Positions 44,281 to 52,624 of a DNA stretch of 64,000 nucleotides are shown in pieces. The notes under the pieces were generated by a model. The model was not told where the DNA came from. It saw only the letters and a list, made by a program, of their open reading frames with translations, and searched no databases. Position 1 is the first letter of the stretch. Each line of letters opens with the position of its first letter. The DNA is from Marinobacter sp. C7. Lineage in GTDB: Bacteria; Pseudomonadota; Gammaproteobacteria; Pseudomonadales; Oleiphilaceae. The stretch covers positions 372,001 to 436,000 of the forward strand of contig NZ_JAKQZH010000001.1 in assembly GCF_022343555.1 (NCBI RefSeq), given 5' to 3'. Made by a program: the position numbers and the translations under genes.

Positions 44281-45144
44281 ATGAGCAACTCGCCCTATAT
44301 TTTTGACGCCACCATGGAGAACTTTCAGCAGGAGGTCATGGATGCCTCTGCCAGCACGCCCATCCTGATTGACGTCTGGGCCGAGTGGTGTGCTCCGTGC
44401 AAGCAGCTGATGCCGATTCTCGAAAAGCTCGCCAATGAATATGAGGGCGGTTTCAAGCTCGCCAAGGTTAATGCCGACGAGCAGCAACAGCTGACCGCAA
44501 GTCTGGGTGTTCGCAGCCTGCCGACGGTGATACTGGTGAAGGATGGACAGGCAGTAGATGGCTTCAACGCTGCCCAGCCCGAGAGCGAAATCCGCAAGGT
44601 GCTCGACAAGCACGTTGAGGCACCGAAGGAAGATCCGTACGACGTTGCCCACCGCTTGTGGGAAAGCGGTGACGTGAACGGGGCTCTCGAAATTCTGACC
44701 GAACTCAACCGACAGGACCCGGAGAACATGAAGGTTCTGATCGACCTGGCGCAACTGAAGGCGGAGACCGGTGACCTCGAGACGGCTGAACAGGTGCTGG
44801 AAAGCCTGCCGCCGGAAGAAAAGATGCAGCACCAGGCCAAGCAGCTGGCGGCCCGCATCAAGTTCATGAAGCAGGCCGGCGAGCTGCCCCCGGTGGCCGA
44901 GCTCCAGAAAAAACTGGAGGCCGAGCCGAAAAACCCGGAAGCCCTCCACCAGCTTGCTCTGCAACATGTCCTCAAAGACGAGAATGCCGAAGCCATGGAT
45001 CTGCTGATCCGTCTGATGCAGTCTGACAGCACCTACAAGGACGGCATCGCAAAGGCCACCCTGATCGAGCTGTTCGACAAACTCGGCAACAACAATCCGG
45101 ACGTGCGCAGCTATCGTAGAAAGCTGTATACCCTGATGCACTGA
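44281..45144 (+). CDS. cnoX: Thioredoxin-TPR co-chaperone (CnoX/YbbN-like)
   Basis: A 287-residue protein with a thioredoxin domain (1-110) and C-terminal TPR-like helices (about 120-287, ALEILTELNRQDPENMKVLI). The active-site motif is WCAPC with Cys37 and Cys40, whereas E. coli CnoX has lost the first Cys, so this one may be redox active. The family holds unfolding proteins under oxidative stress and passes them to GroEL or DnaK. It is divergent from the Lon-type protease, a sensible protein-quality pairing. Confidence 0.9.
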   Translation: MSNSPYIFDATMENFQQEVMDASASTPILIDVWAEWCAPCKQLMPILEKLANEYEGGFKLAKVNADEQQQLTASLGVRSLPTVILVKDGQAVDGFNAAQPESEIRKVLDKHVEAPKEDPYDVAHRLWESGDVNGALEILTELNRQDPENMKVLIDLAQLKAETGDLETAEQVLESLPPEEKMQHQAKQLAARIKFMKQAGELPPVAELQKKLEAEPKNPEALHQLALQHVLKDENAEAMDLLIRLMQSDSTYKDGIAKATLIELFDKLGNNNPDVRSYRRKLYTLMH

Positions 45145-45162
45145 GGGCTGGTCCGGAATCCG

Positions 45163-45245
45163 GGGGTCAGATGAACGCTTTCATCTGACCCCAAGCTCAC
45201 GCCAGCCTACCCCCAGGGGTCTGATGAAAGCCTTCATCTGACCCC
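45163..45245. repeat. REP-like palindrome pair between cnoX and the HNH gene
   Basis: Copies at 45163-45192 (perfect arms, AGATGA/TCATCT) and 45216-45245 (left arm GGGGTCTGATGA mismatched against TCATCTGACCCC). They are spaced 53 bases and fill the gap before the HNH gene. Confidence 0.9.
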
Positions 45246-45267
45246 ATGTGCAATGTAACCCCCAAGC

Positions 45268-45588
45268 ATGCTCAAACTCCCACCCCAACCCGACCACTGC
45301 GAACTCTGCGAGCGCCCCGTCGCCAAACTCACCCGCCATCACCTGATCCCCAAACACCTGCACCGCAAAAAACGCTTTCAGAAGATGTTCAGCAAGGAAG
45401 AGTTGATCACCCGGACACTGTGGGTGTGCCGGCCTTGTCATAGTGCCATTCACCGGGCGTGCTCGGAGTATGAGCTGGGCCTGCATTACAACACCCGGGA
45501 CAAATTGATGGAGTTGGAGGAGCTGAAAGTATTCGTGGATTGGATCCGGGAGAAGCCAGCGGAGTTTGTGCCGAAACCGGGAAGGTGA
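45268..45588 (+). CDS. Small HNH-type nuclease-like protein
   Basis: A 106-residue protein with a zinc-bound HNH arrangement: Cys11/Cys14 (CELC), the His pair 24-25 in TRHHLIPK, and Cys54/Cys57 with His58 and His62 in CRPCHSAIH. This is the beta-beta-alpha metal motif of HNH endonucleases. No ribosome site is clear, and it has no operon partner; REP-like palindromes lie immediately upstream. Similar short HNH proteins are chromosomal in many gammaproteobacteria with no known function. Confidence 0.8.
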   Translation: MLKLPPQPDHCELCERPVAKLTRHHLIPKHLHRKKRFQKMFSKEELITRTLWVCRPCHSAIHRACSEYELGLHYNTRDKLMELEELKVFVDWIREKPAEFVPKPGR

Positions 45589-45640
45589 GGGAGCCGGTAA
45601 CGTCGGGCTTGACGGTTTTGTCCCAATCAGGCGCCAGTAA

Positions 45641-46735
45641 TCATGCTGCTTGACGTCTCTCTGCAGGTGCCTCCCGGGTAAACCGGTTCCCCCGCAGGAA
45701 CGATCCATAATCGTTGAATCGAACCCCCATCTCTCTCATCACTTTATGGGCCGCCGGTGCCGTCCATTGCCGGATGTAGAAGGGCTCGCGCACGGCAAAG
45801 TGATGGATCGCGTGGGTGCTGCCAAAATTGAAGCAGAAGAGTTGCATCGGCATCAGCCACCAGGGGTTGAGAACCTGGCACTGCTGCATCACGTTCCTGG
45901 GCTCGACATCGCCGTAGTAGTGCATGTTGGAGCTGATGAAGTGCAGACAAAAAGTGCGCAGGAACGACGGCAGCATGTACACCACGGCAAAGGTATCGAG
46001 CGCCGCCAGGGCGGTTGCCAGCCCGCCCGACAGGGTGATCGGTGCGCCTGCAAGCTGCGCCGTGAACAGGATTGTGTGGGCCAGTAACCAGCTGTGGAAC
46101 ACCAGGTAGTAGAGGTTGCCGAGCGGCGCATAGGCGAGCAGCTGCTGCAGGCTCATCTTTCTGGCATCGCCCCGTGACGCCGGCTTCTGGCTGCGGATGT
46201 ACTCACGTACCGCGCGTTGCATGGTAAAGGGCCGCAGCAACACGGCCAGCATGTTGTCTCCGGTCATCAACAGGCGACGTACGCCCCAGCGCTCACCATT
46301 GGTGATGCCGCGTTCCTCGAGATCGCTCTCGGTACCGCTGAATTTGTGGTGATGCAGGTGCAGCTTGCGCCGTACGAACGGGCTGATGGTGCTGGCCCTG
46401 GCCAGCCACCCCAGCGCCAGCATCAGATCGTTCGCCCATGGCCGGTTCTTGAAGTACATCAGATGGATCAGATCGTGTTCCAACTCGTGGATCAGTGACG
46501 CAAAGACCGCGGTAACCGGCACACAGACCCACCAGGGAATGAGCCCCTTCACATAGAGCGTGCCACTTGCAATCATTCCCAGAAGCGAAACGGCCATGAT
46601 GGTGGCCCCTATCAGGTTCTGGTGCCTGTCCAGCCAGGGGTGCCGGCGGCGCAATGCTCGCCCCTCCTCCAGGATGGTCTTGCGGATGTACTCGGTTTTC
46701 TCTGCGTCGGTCAGGGGGTTCGGATCAACAGACAT
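45641..46735 (-). CDS. Membrane fatty acid desaturase
   Basis: A 364-residue di-iron desaturase-like membrane enzyme. The three His boxes are HELEHDLIH (around 83-91), HLHHHKF (around 126) and THAIHHF (around 305); hydrophobic segments lie at about 44-75, 195-215 and 225-250. Substrate and regioselectivity cannot be told. ATG at 46735 (MSVDPNPLTDAEK) has AAGG about nine bases upstream; upstream extension of the frame is unsupported. It is divergent from an AraC-type gene 103 bases away that may control it. Confidence 0.9.
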   Translation of the reverse strand: MSVDPNPLTDAEKTEYIRKTILEEGRALRRRHPWLDRHQNLIGATIMAVSLLGMIASGTLYVKGLIPWWVCVPVTAVFASLIHELEHDLIHLMYFKNRPWANDLMLALGWLARASTISPFVRRKLHLHHHKFSGTESDLEERGITNGERWGVRRLLMTGDNMLAVLLRPFTMQRAVREYIRSQKPASRGDARKMSLQQLLAYAPLGNLYYLVFHSWLLAHTILFTAQLAGAPITLSGGLATALAALDTFAVVYMLPSFLRTFCLHFISSNMHYYGDVEPRNVMQQCQVLNPWWLMPMQLFCFNFGSTHAIHHFAVREPFYIRQWTAPAAHKVMREMGVRFNDYGSFLRGNRFTREAPAERRQAA

Positions 46736-46838
46736 GGTTTTGACCTTTTTTACGGTTGGGCATGTCAACCGGGCACCTACACCCGGTTTTTTCAGCTGGT
46801 ATTGTGATCCCGACCATGTCAGTACCGGCTATGAACCG

Positions 46839-47894
46839 ATGACAAAAAACGATCATTTGACGACAACCACCTTGGCAAGCGTTTCCATTGTGTCGAGCCA
46901 GCCCACGGTTCCCGGCACCTATGTCCTGCTGCTGATCGATGTGGTAGAGCGTTGGAATGTGCCGGTGGAGAAGCTTCTGGGGCGTGAAGGTCTGGCTGTC
47001 GAGGACCTGTTGCGCAGCGGGTTCCGCCTGCCCAGGGACTGCTTCGCCCGGCTGATTCAGCAAGCCATCTTGCTGACCGGTGAGCCGGGCATTGGCTTCC
47101 TGATGGGGCTGCAAATGAAAGTGTCCTGTCACGGCGTGATCGGCCAGGCCGCGATGGTAGCAAAGACGCTGGGAGAAGCGCTGGACATCGCCATTGCCTA
47201 CTTCAACATGCCCTCATCGGACCTGGAGTTGCGCCTGGATTCGCAGGGCGATCGGGTGCGTCTGGCCTTTGCCGAGCGTGACGAGCGTTACCGGTTGGGG
47301 GAAGTCGGTGCCATGTTCCTGCTCACCGGCTTCGCCGCAATGGCAGAGGCGCTCACGGGCGCCAGGCTGAGGGGCAGGGGGGTTGTCCGATTTGCCAAGC
47401 CCTCGTACATGAGCCGCTTCGATCACCTGATAGCCGGCCCCCTGACCTTCAATGGCGACTTCAACGGCTTTCTCTTCGATCGGTCGATCCTGGACTCCCC
47501 GCTGATGATGTCTGATCCGGTGGCGGCGCGGGTGGCCCGGGAGCAGTGCAAGGAAGAGCTGGGGCGCCTGGGGGGTGGGCGTTCACTGGTGCAGCAGGTG
47601 CGGGACCTGGTGTTCGACGAGGAGATGGGTTTTGCCTCGATCGAGGAAGTTGCGGTAAGGCTGAATGTGACTGCCCGAACCCTGCAGCGTCGGTTGCGCG
47701 CCGAAGGTGTGGTGTTCCGGGAGCTTGTGGAATCCATGCGTCAGCAGCATGCCAGGCGGCTGCTTGCGGTGGGTCAGAAAAGTATTGGCCAGGTGTCGGA
47801 TCTGCTGGGGTACTCCGATGTCACCAATTTCAGCCGCGCGTTCCGGCGCTGGACCGGGCGTTCGCCCCGGGATTATATGAGGGCGCCGCACTAG
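46839..47894 (+). CDS. AraC family regulator with arabinose-binding-type N-terminal domain
   Basis: A 351-residue regulator. The N-terminal domain (about 25-215, LLRSGFRLPRDCFARLIQQA and GVIGQAAMVAKTLGEALDIA) matches the AraC-binding-like group of the OruR type. The C-terminal double HTH is SIEEVAVRLNVTARTLQRRL and SIGQVSDLLGYSDVTNFSRAF with RWTGRSPRDYM at the end. It is divergent from the desaturase gene. Its stop codon lies inside a nine-base-stem hairpin shared with the end of the convergent KamA gene. Confidence 0.9.
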   Translation: MTKNDHLTTTTLASVSIVSSQPTVPGTYVLLLIDVVERWNVPVEKLLGREGLAVEDLLRSGFRLPRDCFARLIQQAILLTGEPGIGFLMGLQMKVSCHGVIGQAAMVAKTLGEALDIAIAYFNMPSSDLELRLDSQGDRVRLAFAERDERYRLGEVGAMFLLTGFAAMAEALTGARLRGRGVVRFAKPSYMSRFDHLIAGPLTFNGDFNGFLFDRSILDSPLMMSDPVAARVAREQCKEELGRLGGGRSLVQQVRDLVFDEEMGFASIEEVAVRLNVTARTLQRRLRAEGVVFRELVESMRQQHARRLLAVGQKSIGQVSDLLGYSDVTNFSRAFRRWTGRSPRDYMRAPH

Positions 47895-47902
47895 CGGCGC
47901 CC
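47881..47902. terminator. Hairpin at the convergent ends of the AraC and KamA genes
   Basis: GGGCGCCGC and GCGGCGCCC form a nine-base perfect stem with loop ACTA; the AraC-gene stop TAG lies across the loop and stem. There is no T-run, so it may act as a bidirectional transcript-end stabiliser rather than a full terminator. Confidence 0.5.
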
Positions 47903-47918
47903 TCGATAAGGAACGGGG

Positions 47919-49283
47919 TTATCCGTTGCCCTTTTTCATCTCCTCATACTCGTCCTCGAAGAAGAACTTCTCCTCCCCGAAGGCCGGTTCCAGCTCGTGC
48001 AGCCAGGTGGCTGTGTCGCTGTACTTGGCAAAGAACGGGCGCTGCACCCAGTCGGGATTGCGGCCCTGGAGGAAGCGCAGGACGAAGACTTTCTCGCCTT
48101 TGATTTCGGTGATGCCCTGGATTTCCACCTTGCCGGGGCCCGCGCTCATGGACGGGCCGCGGGCGGTGCGGGCGAGGCCGGAGACCTGCTTCATGGCTTC
48201 CCGGTAAATGTTATAGGCTTCGGCCAGAGGCACCTCGAAGTAGTTCTTGGCGCCGGTGTCCCGCTCTACGAACATGTAGTAGGGAATGATGCCCAGCTTC
48301 ACTTCCTTCTTCCACAGCTTGGCCCAGGCGTCGGCATCGTCGTTCACGTGCTTGATCAGTGGGCCCTGGGCGCGGATCTCGGCACCGGTGGCGCGGATGC
48401 GGCGAATGGCTTCTTCCGCGATCTCGGTGGTGATTTCCTGCCAGTGATTGTAGTGGGCCATGATGGCGACGTGCTTGCCGGCATCAACCAGCTTGGCAAA
48501 CAGCTCGATCAGTTCGTCCGCATCCTTGTCGGTCACGAACCGGTATGGCCAGAAAGTCAGGGCCTTGGTGCCGATACGAATGGTCTGGATGTGGTCGAAC
48601 TCCGGCTCCAGCAGCGGCTCCAGGTACTGGACCAGGTTCTTCGTCTTCATCACCATGGGGTCGCCACCAGTGACCAGCAGATCGGTCACTTCGGTGTGCT
48701 CTTTCAGGTAGCCGTGAAGTTTCTCGGCTTCGGTACTGGCCATTTTCAGGTCCTTGTCACCCACGAACTGTGCCCAGCGGAAACAGAAGGTGCAGTAGGA
48801 GTGACAGGTCTGGCCCTGGGCCGGGAAGAACAGCACGGTCTCGCGGTACTTGTGCTGAACGCCATCCAGTACCTCGCCGTCCAGTTCCGGCATGTTCATT
48901 TCCATCTGGCCAGCCGGGTGCGGGTTCAGTTCGTCCCGGATTTCCTTTGCGGCGGCCTGGATTTCCTTCTTGTCGGCGCCTTCCCTGTGCAGCGCTGCCA
49001 TACGCTCGAAATGTTCGTCCTTGAGCATCCCTTTTTGAGGGAAGACAAGTTGGTAGATCGGATCATTGGGTACCTTGTCCCAGTTGATCAGTTCGTTGAT
49101 CACATACTCGTTGACCCGGAACGGCAGCACGCTGGCTACCACTTTCATTTCAAACAGGGTCTCTTCAGGGAGATTCTGAATGACTTCGATCTTGTCGAGC
49201 TGGCGGTCTGTGTAGACCTTGAAACGCCGTTCCTCGAACTCCGTTGTGGGAATCCGGTTCGGAAAGGTGACGATGGAGTTCAT
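47919..49283 (-). CDS. KamA family radical SAM protein (lysine 2,3-aminomutase-like)
   Basis: A 454-residue radical SAM enzyme. The [4Fe-4S] motif is Cys160, Cys164 and Cys167 (CHSYCTFCF), followed by GGDPMVM near 205 and other KamA-like stretches (RIGTKALTFWPYRF, HVAIMAHYNHWQEIT). The 130-residue N-terminal region differs from classical lysine aminomutase and EpmB. It is therefore a divergent subgroup whose substrate is unknown. It is a single gene with a FadR-type palindrome 33 bases upstream of its start. Confidence 0.85.
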   Translation of the reverse strand: MNSIVTFPNRIPTTEFEERRFKVYTDRQLDKIEVIQNLPEETLFEMKVVASVLPFRVNEYVINELINWDKVPNDPIYQLVFPQKGMLKDEHFERMAALHREGADKKEIQAAAKEIRDELNPHPAGQMEMNMPELDGEVLDGVQHKYRETVLFFPAQGQTCHSYCTFCFRWAQFVGDKDLKMASTEAEKLHGYLKEHTEVTDLLVTGGDPMVMKTKNLVQYLEPLLEPEFDHIQTIRIGTKALTFWPYRFVTDKDADELIELFAKLVDAGKHVAIMAHYNHWQEITTEIAEEAIRRIRATGAEIRAQGPLIKHVNDDADAWAKLWKKEVKLGIIPYYMFVERDTGAKNYFEVPLAEAYNIYREAMKQVSGLARTARGPSMSAGPGKVEIQGITEIKGEKVFVLRFLQGRNPDWVQRPFFAKYSDTATWLHELEPAFGEEKFFFEDEYEEMKKGNG

Positions 49284-49313
49284 AGATCGCCCTCTGTTGT
49301 TGCCAATGACTGA

Positions 49314-49334
49314 AAAAGTGGTCGGACCACTTTT
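49314..49334. promoter_or_regulatory. FadR/GntR-type operator upstream of the KamA gene
   Basis: A 21-base perfect dyad centred at 49324 with core TGGT-CGG-ACCA, the FadR-subfamily GntR pattern TGGT-N3-ACCA. It lies 31 bases upstream of the KamA start on the minus strand, where it would cover the promoter. Confidence 0.7.
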
Positions 49335-49664
49335 CCGCTGGTTAAAAATCGGGCAGGCAAGTATACATAAATAGGAATTTATTTTCAGGTCTAATTAAAA
49401 AATGTCGCCAGTCGGGGTGGAGGGGTGATTCAAGGCTTCTTAAAAGCGTCTGAAATTAAAGAAAAAATCTATCAGGTCGAAGGTCGGATGGGCCCTGGAT
49501 CGTTTAGTAACGCTATGAATTCCGGGGGTGTTCGGAAAACTACGACCTTGGTCTGATTCTGGTTGTGTGGTGGTCTGAAAAAGGTCATTCTTGCGTAAGT
49601 AACCGCAATGGAATGTTGTTCGAAGGGCCCTGGAGGCCCATTTGATTGCTTTGTTCAATCAAAA

Positions 49665-49682
49665 TGTAGTAAAAACACTACA
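49665..49682. promoter_or_regulatory. Inverted repeat in the aceE upstream region
   Basis: TGTAGT-AAAAAC-ACTACA, six-base arms around an AT-rich centre, 269 bases before aceE. Pyruvate dehydrogenase genes are often controlled by GntR-type regulators such as PdhR, but this site does not match the PdhR consensus. Confidence 0.4.
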
Positions 49683-49950
49683 AATTCGGGCGCATCAATG
49701 TGAGCACGCTCTCGAATCGCCGGTCGGCCACGCGCCAAGAGCCTGATTTCACAAGGCCGGCCGGGCAGGAAAACTTTGAAAGCTGTTCTATGCTTGATGG
49801 AGGTTCCACGTACTGTCCTGCAGTACCGCCATCGGGCTGATACACCCATAACAATTACTCTGCATTTTCACGCAGCTTATCGACACCGTATGCGCAGCGG
49901 CTGCTGATCGTGGCCCGCGCTGCACCTTTTGATGCCAAGGGGAGGGTTTG

Positions 49951-52614
49951 ATGTACCAGGACGATGATCCCATTGAAACCAGTGAATGGCTTGACGCACT
50001 GGAATCTCTGATCGAGAACGAAGGCGTTGAGCGAGCCAAATACATTCTGGAGCGACTCTCCGAGCGCGCCAGCCGCGATGGCACCGAACTGCCATACTCC
50101 ATCACCACGCCATTCCGTAACACCATCCCGGTCACTCAACAGGCCCAGATGCCCGGGGACCTGTTCATGGAGCGTCGAATCCGTTCCCTGATCCGCTGGA
50201 ATGCCATGGCCATGGTGGTTCGTGCCAACAAGCGTCCGGGCGAGCTCGGTGGCCATATCTCCACCTTCTCCTCTGCTGCCACCCTGTATGACGTTGGCTT
50301 CAACTATTTCTTCCACGGTGGCGACGAAAAGCGTGAATCCGATCTGGTGTATTTCCAGGGGCACGCCGCACCGGGTATCTATGCGCGTTCCTTCCTCGAA
50401 GGGCGGTTTTCCGAAGAGGAACTGGACAAATTCCGCGAGGAAGTGGACGGTGGAGGCCTCTCCTCCTATCCCCACCCCTGGCTGATGCCCGATTACTGGC
50501 AGTTCCCGACAGTCTCCATGGGACTTGGGCCGATCCAGGCTATCTACCAGGCGCATGTCATGAAGTACCTGCACAGCCGCGAGCTGATCGATATGGATGG
50601 TCGCAAGGTGTGGGCCTTCATCGGTGATGGCGAGTGCGACGAGCCCGAAACCCTTGGCTCCATTTCCAAGGCCGGACGGGAGAATCTGGATAACCTGATT
50701 TTCGTGGTCAACTGTAACCTGCAGCGTCTGGATGGTCCGGTCCGGGGTAATGGCAAGATTGTCCAGGAGCTGGAAGGCGTGTTCCGTGGCGCCGGCTGGA
50801 ACGTGATCAAGGTAGTCTGGGGCCGTATGTGGGATCCGCTGTTCGAGAAAGACGAAGACGGCATCATGCAGCGCACCATGGATGAAATCTGTGATGGCGA
50901 ACTGCAGAACCTCACCTTCAAGGGCCCGGCCTACACCCGCAAGGAGTTTTTCGGCAAGTATCCGGAACTGGCGAAGCTGGCGGAGAACCTGTCCGATGAC
51001 GATATCAGCAAGCTGAATCGCGGTGGTCACGATCCCTACAAGGTGTATGCGGCCTATCACAAGGCGGTGAACCAGGCCAACGGCAAGCCGACGGTCATTC
51101 TGGCACACACCATCAAAGGTTACGGCTTTGGTGCGGCGGGCGAAGCACAGAACACCGCGCACTCCCTGAAGAAGCTCGACATCGATACCCTGAAAGCTTT
51201 CCGGGATCGTTTCGGTGTTCCGCTCAAGGACGACGAACTCGAGGAAGTACCCTATTACCGTCCGGCTCCGGACAGCCCGGAACTGGTATACATGAAGAAG
51301 CGCCGCCAGGACCTCGGCGGTTTCTACCCGAAACGCAAGAAAGACTGCCAGCCACTCCAGATTCCGGAGCTGGATATCTTCAAGCAGGTGCTGGAAGGTT
51401 CCGATGGTCGCCAGATCTCCACCACCATGGCGTTCGTCCGGATTCTCAGTGCCCTGGTAAAAGACAAGCGAATCGGCAAGCGGGTCGTCCCGATCGTTCC
51501 CGACGAGGCGCGTACCTTTGGTATGGAAGGCATGTTCCGCCAGCTGGGTATCTATACCTCTGAAGGTCAGAAGTATGTGCCCCAGGATCGTGACCAGATC
51601 ATGTACTACCGGGAGGACAAGAAAGGCCAGATCCTCCAGGAAGGTATTAACGAAGACGGTGCGATGGCGACCTGGATGGCGGCCGCTACGTCATACAGCA
51701 CCAACGACTTCCCGCTGATCCCGTTCTACGTGTTTTATTCGATGTTCGGTTTTCAGCGCGTCGGGGACCTGGCGTGGGCTTCGGGCGACATGCAGGCGCG
51801 CGGTTTCCTGATCGGCGGAACGGCCGGTCGGACCACCCTGAACGGGGAAGGCCTGCAGCACCAGGATGGTCATAGTCACGTTCTGGCGAACACCATTCCC
51901 AACTGCCGGTCCTACGATCCGGCCTACGGCTACGAGATGGCCGTGGTCATCCGGCACGGTATGAAGGAGATGTTCGAGGAGAACAAGAACGTCTTCTACT
52001 ACCTGACCATTGAAAACGAGATGTACGAGCAGCCGGCGATGCCGAAGGACTGCGAAGACGGCATCATCAAGGGCATGTACAAGTACGAGTCCGTTGAAAC
52101 CAAGGGCCGCAAGAAGACCCCTCGGGTTCAGCTGCTCGGCTCTGGCGCCATCCTCAACGAGGTGCGCGCCGCCGCCGAGATGCTCAGAGACGATTGGGGC
52201 GTCGCTTCGGACGTGTGGAGCGTGACCAGTTACAACGAGCTGGCCCGCGACGGCCAACATGTGGAGCGCTGGAACCATCTGCACCCGGATGACAAGCCGA
52301 AGAAGGCCTACGTTACCCAGATGCTGGAGAAGCAACAGGGTCCGGTGGTTTCCTCTACCGATTACATCAAGCTGCACTCCGAGCAACTGCGGGCGTTCAT
52401 CCCCAAGACCTACATGACCCTGGGCACCGACGGTTTCGGCCGCAGCGACACCCGCGAGAAACTGCGTAACTTCTTCGAGGTGGATCGCTACTATGTGACG
52501 GTCACCGCCCTGGCCGCCCTGGCGAAAGATGGTGAGATCAAGCAGGAGCAGGTTCTCGAAGCCATGCGCAAGTACGGAATCGATCGCAACAAAACGAACC
52601 CGGTGCTGAGCTAA
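49951..52614 (+). CDS. aceE: Pyruvate dehydrogenase E1 component (homodimeric)
   Basis: An 887-residue thiamine-diphosphate enzyme that decarboxylates pyruvate and acetylates the lipoyl groups of AceF. The N-terminal PP/Pyr part has GELGGHISTFSSAATLYDVGFNYFF (in parts: GELGGHISTFSSAA, then LYDVGFNYFF); the TPP-Mg motif is GDGECDEPE near 226 through VNCN near 256. GTAGRTTLNGEGLQHQDGHSH near 630 is the activation-loop region (here GGTAGRTTLNGEGLQ). ATG at 49951 follows GGGGAGGG; a TTG one codon earlier is possible. It is followed by aceF after ten bases. Confidence 0.97.
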   Translation: MYQDDDPIETSEWLDALESLIENEGVERAKYILERLSERASRDGTELPYSITTPFRNTIPVTQQAQMPGDLFMERRIRSLIRWNAMAMVVRANKRPGELGGHISTFSSAATLYDVGFNYFFHGGDEKRESDLVYFQGHAAPGIYARSFLEGRFSEEELDKFREEVDGGGLSSYPHPWLMPDYWQFPTVSMGLGPIQAIYQAHVMKYLHSRELIDMDGRKVWAFIGDGECDEPETLGSISKAGRENLDNLIFVVNCNLQRLDGPVRGNGKIVQELEGVFRGAGWNVIKVVWGRMWDPLFEKDEDGIMQRTMDEICDGELQNLTFKGPAYTRKEFFGKYPELAKLAENLSDDDISKLNRGGHDPYKVYAAYHKAVNQANGKPTVILAHTIKGYGFGAAGEAQNTAHSLKKLDIDTLKAFRDRFGVPLKDDELEEVPYYRPAPDSPELVYMKKRRQDLGGFYPKRKKDCQPLQIPELDIFKQVLEGSDGRQISTTMAFVRILSALVKDKRIGKRVVPIVPDEARTFGMEGMFRQLGIYTSEGQKYVPQDRDQIMYYREDKKGQILQEGINEDGAMATWMAAATSYSTNDFPLIPFYVFYSMFGFQRVGDLAWASGDMQARGFLIGGTAGRTTLNGEGLQHQDGHSHVLANTIPNCRSYDPAYGYEMAVVIRHGMKEMFEENKNVFYYLTIENEMYEQPAMPKDCEDGIIKGMYKYESVETKGRKKTPRVQLLGSGAILNEVRAAAEMLRDDWGVASDVWSVTSYNELARDGQHVERWNHLHPDDKPKKAYVTQMLEKQQGPVVSSTDYIKLHSEQLRAFIPKTYMTLGTDGFGRSDTREKLRNFFEVDRYYVTVTALAALAKDGEIKQEQVLEAMRKYGIDRNKTNPVLS

Positions 52615-52624
52615 GGAGACCGCC

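Larger units (their letters stand above)
49284..49950. other. Long AT-rich intergenic region between kamA-like gene and aceE
   Basis: 667 bases without a convincing gene and visibly richer in A and T than its neighbours. It holds the FadR-type palindrome (49314-49334), a GGGCC/GGCCC hairpin near 49625-49639, an inverted repeat at 49665-49682 and a small GTACTG/CAGTAC hairpin near 49810. A 72-codon minus-strand frame (49440-49658) has no recognisable protein. The leader of aceE is probably long and regulated. Confidence 0.6.

Noticed and set aside
49440..49658. 72-codon minus-strand frame in the aceE upstream region
   Set aside because: No ribosome site, no recognisable motif, and atypical composition; probably chance in an AT-rich gap.
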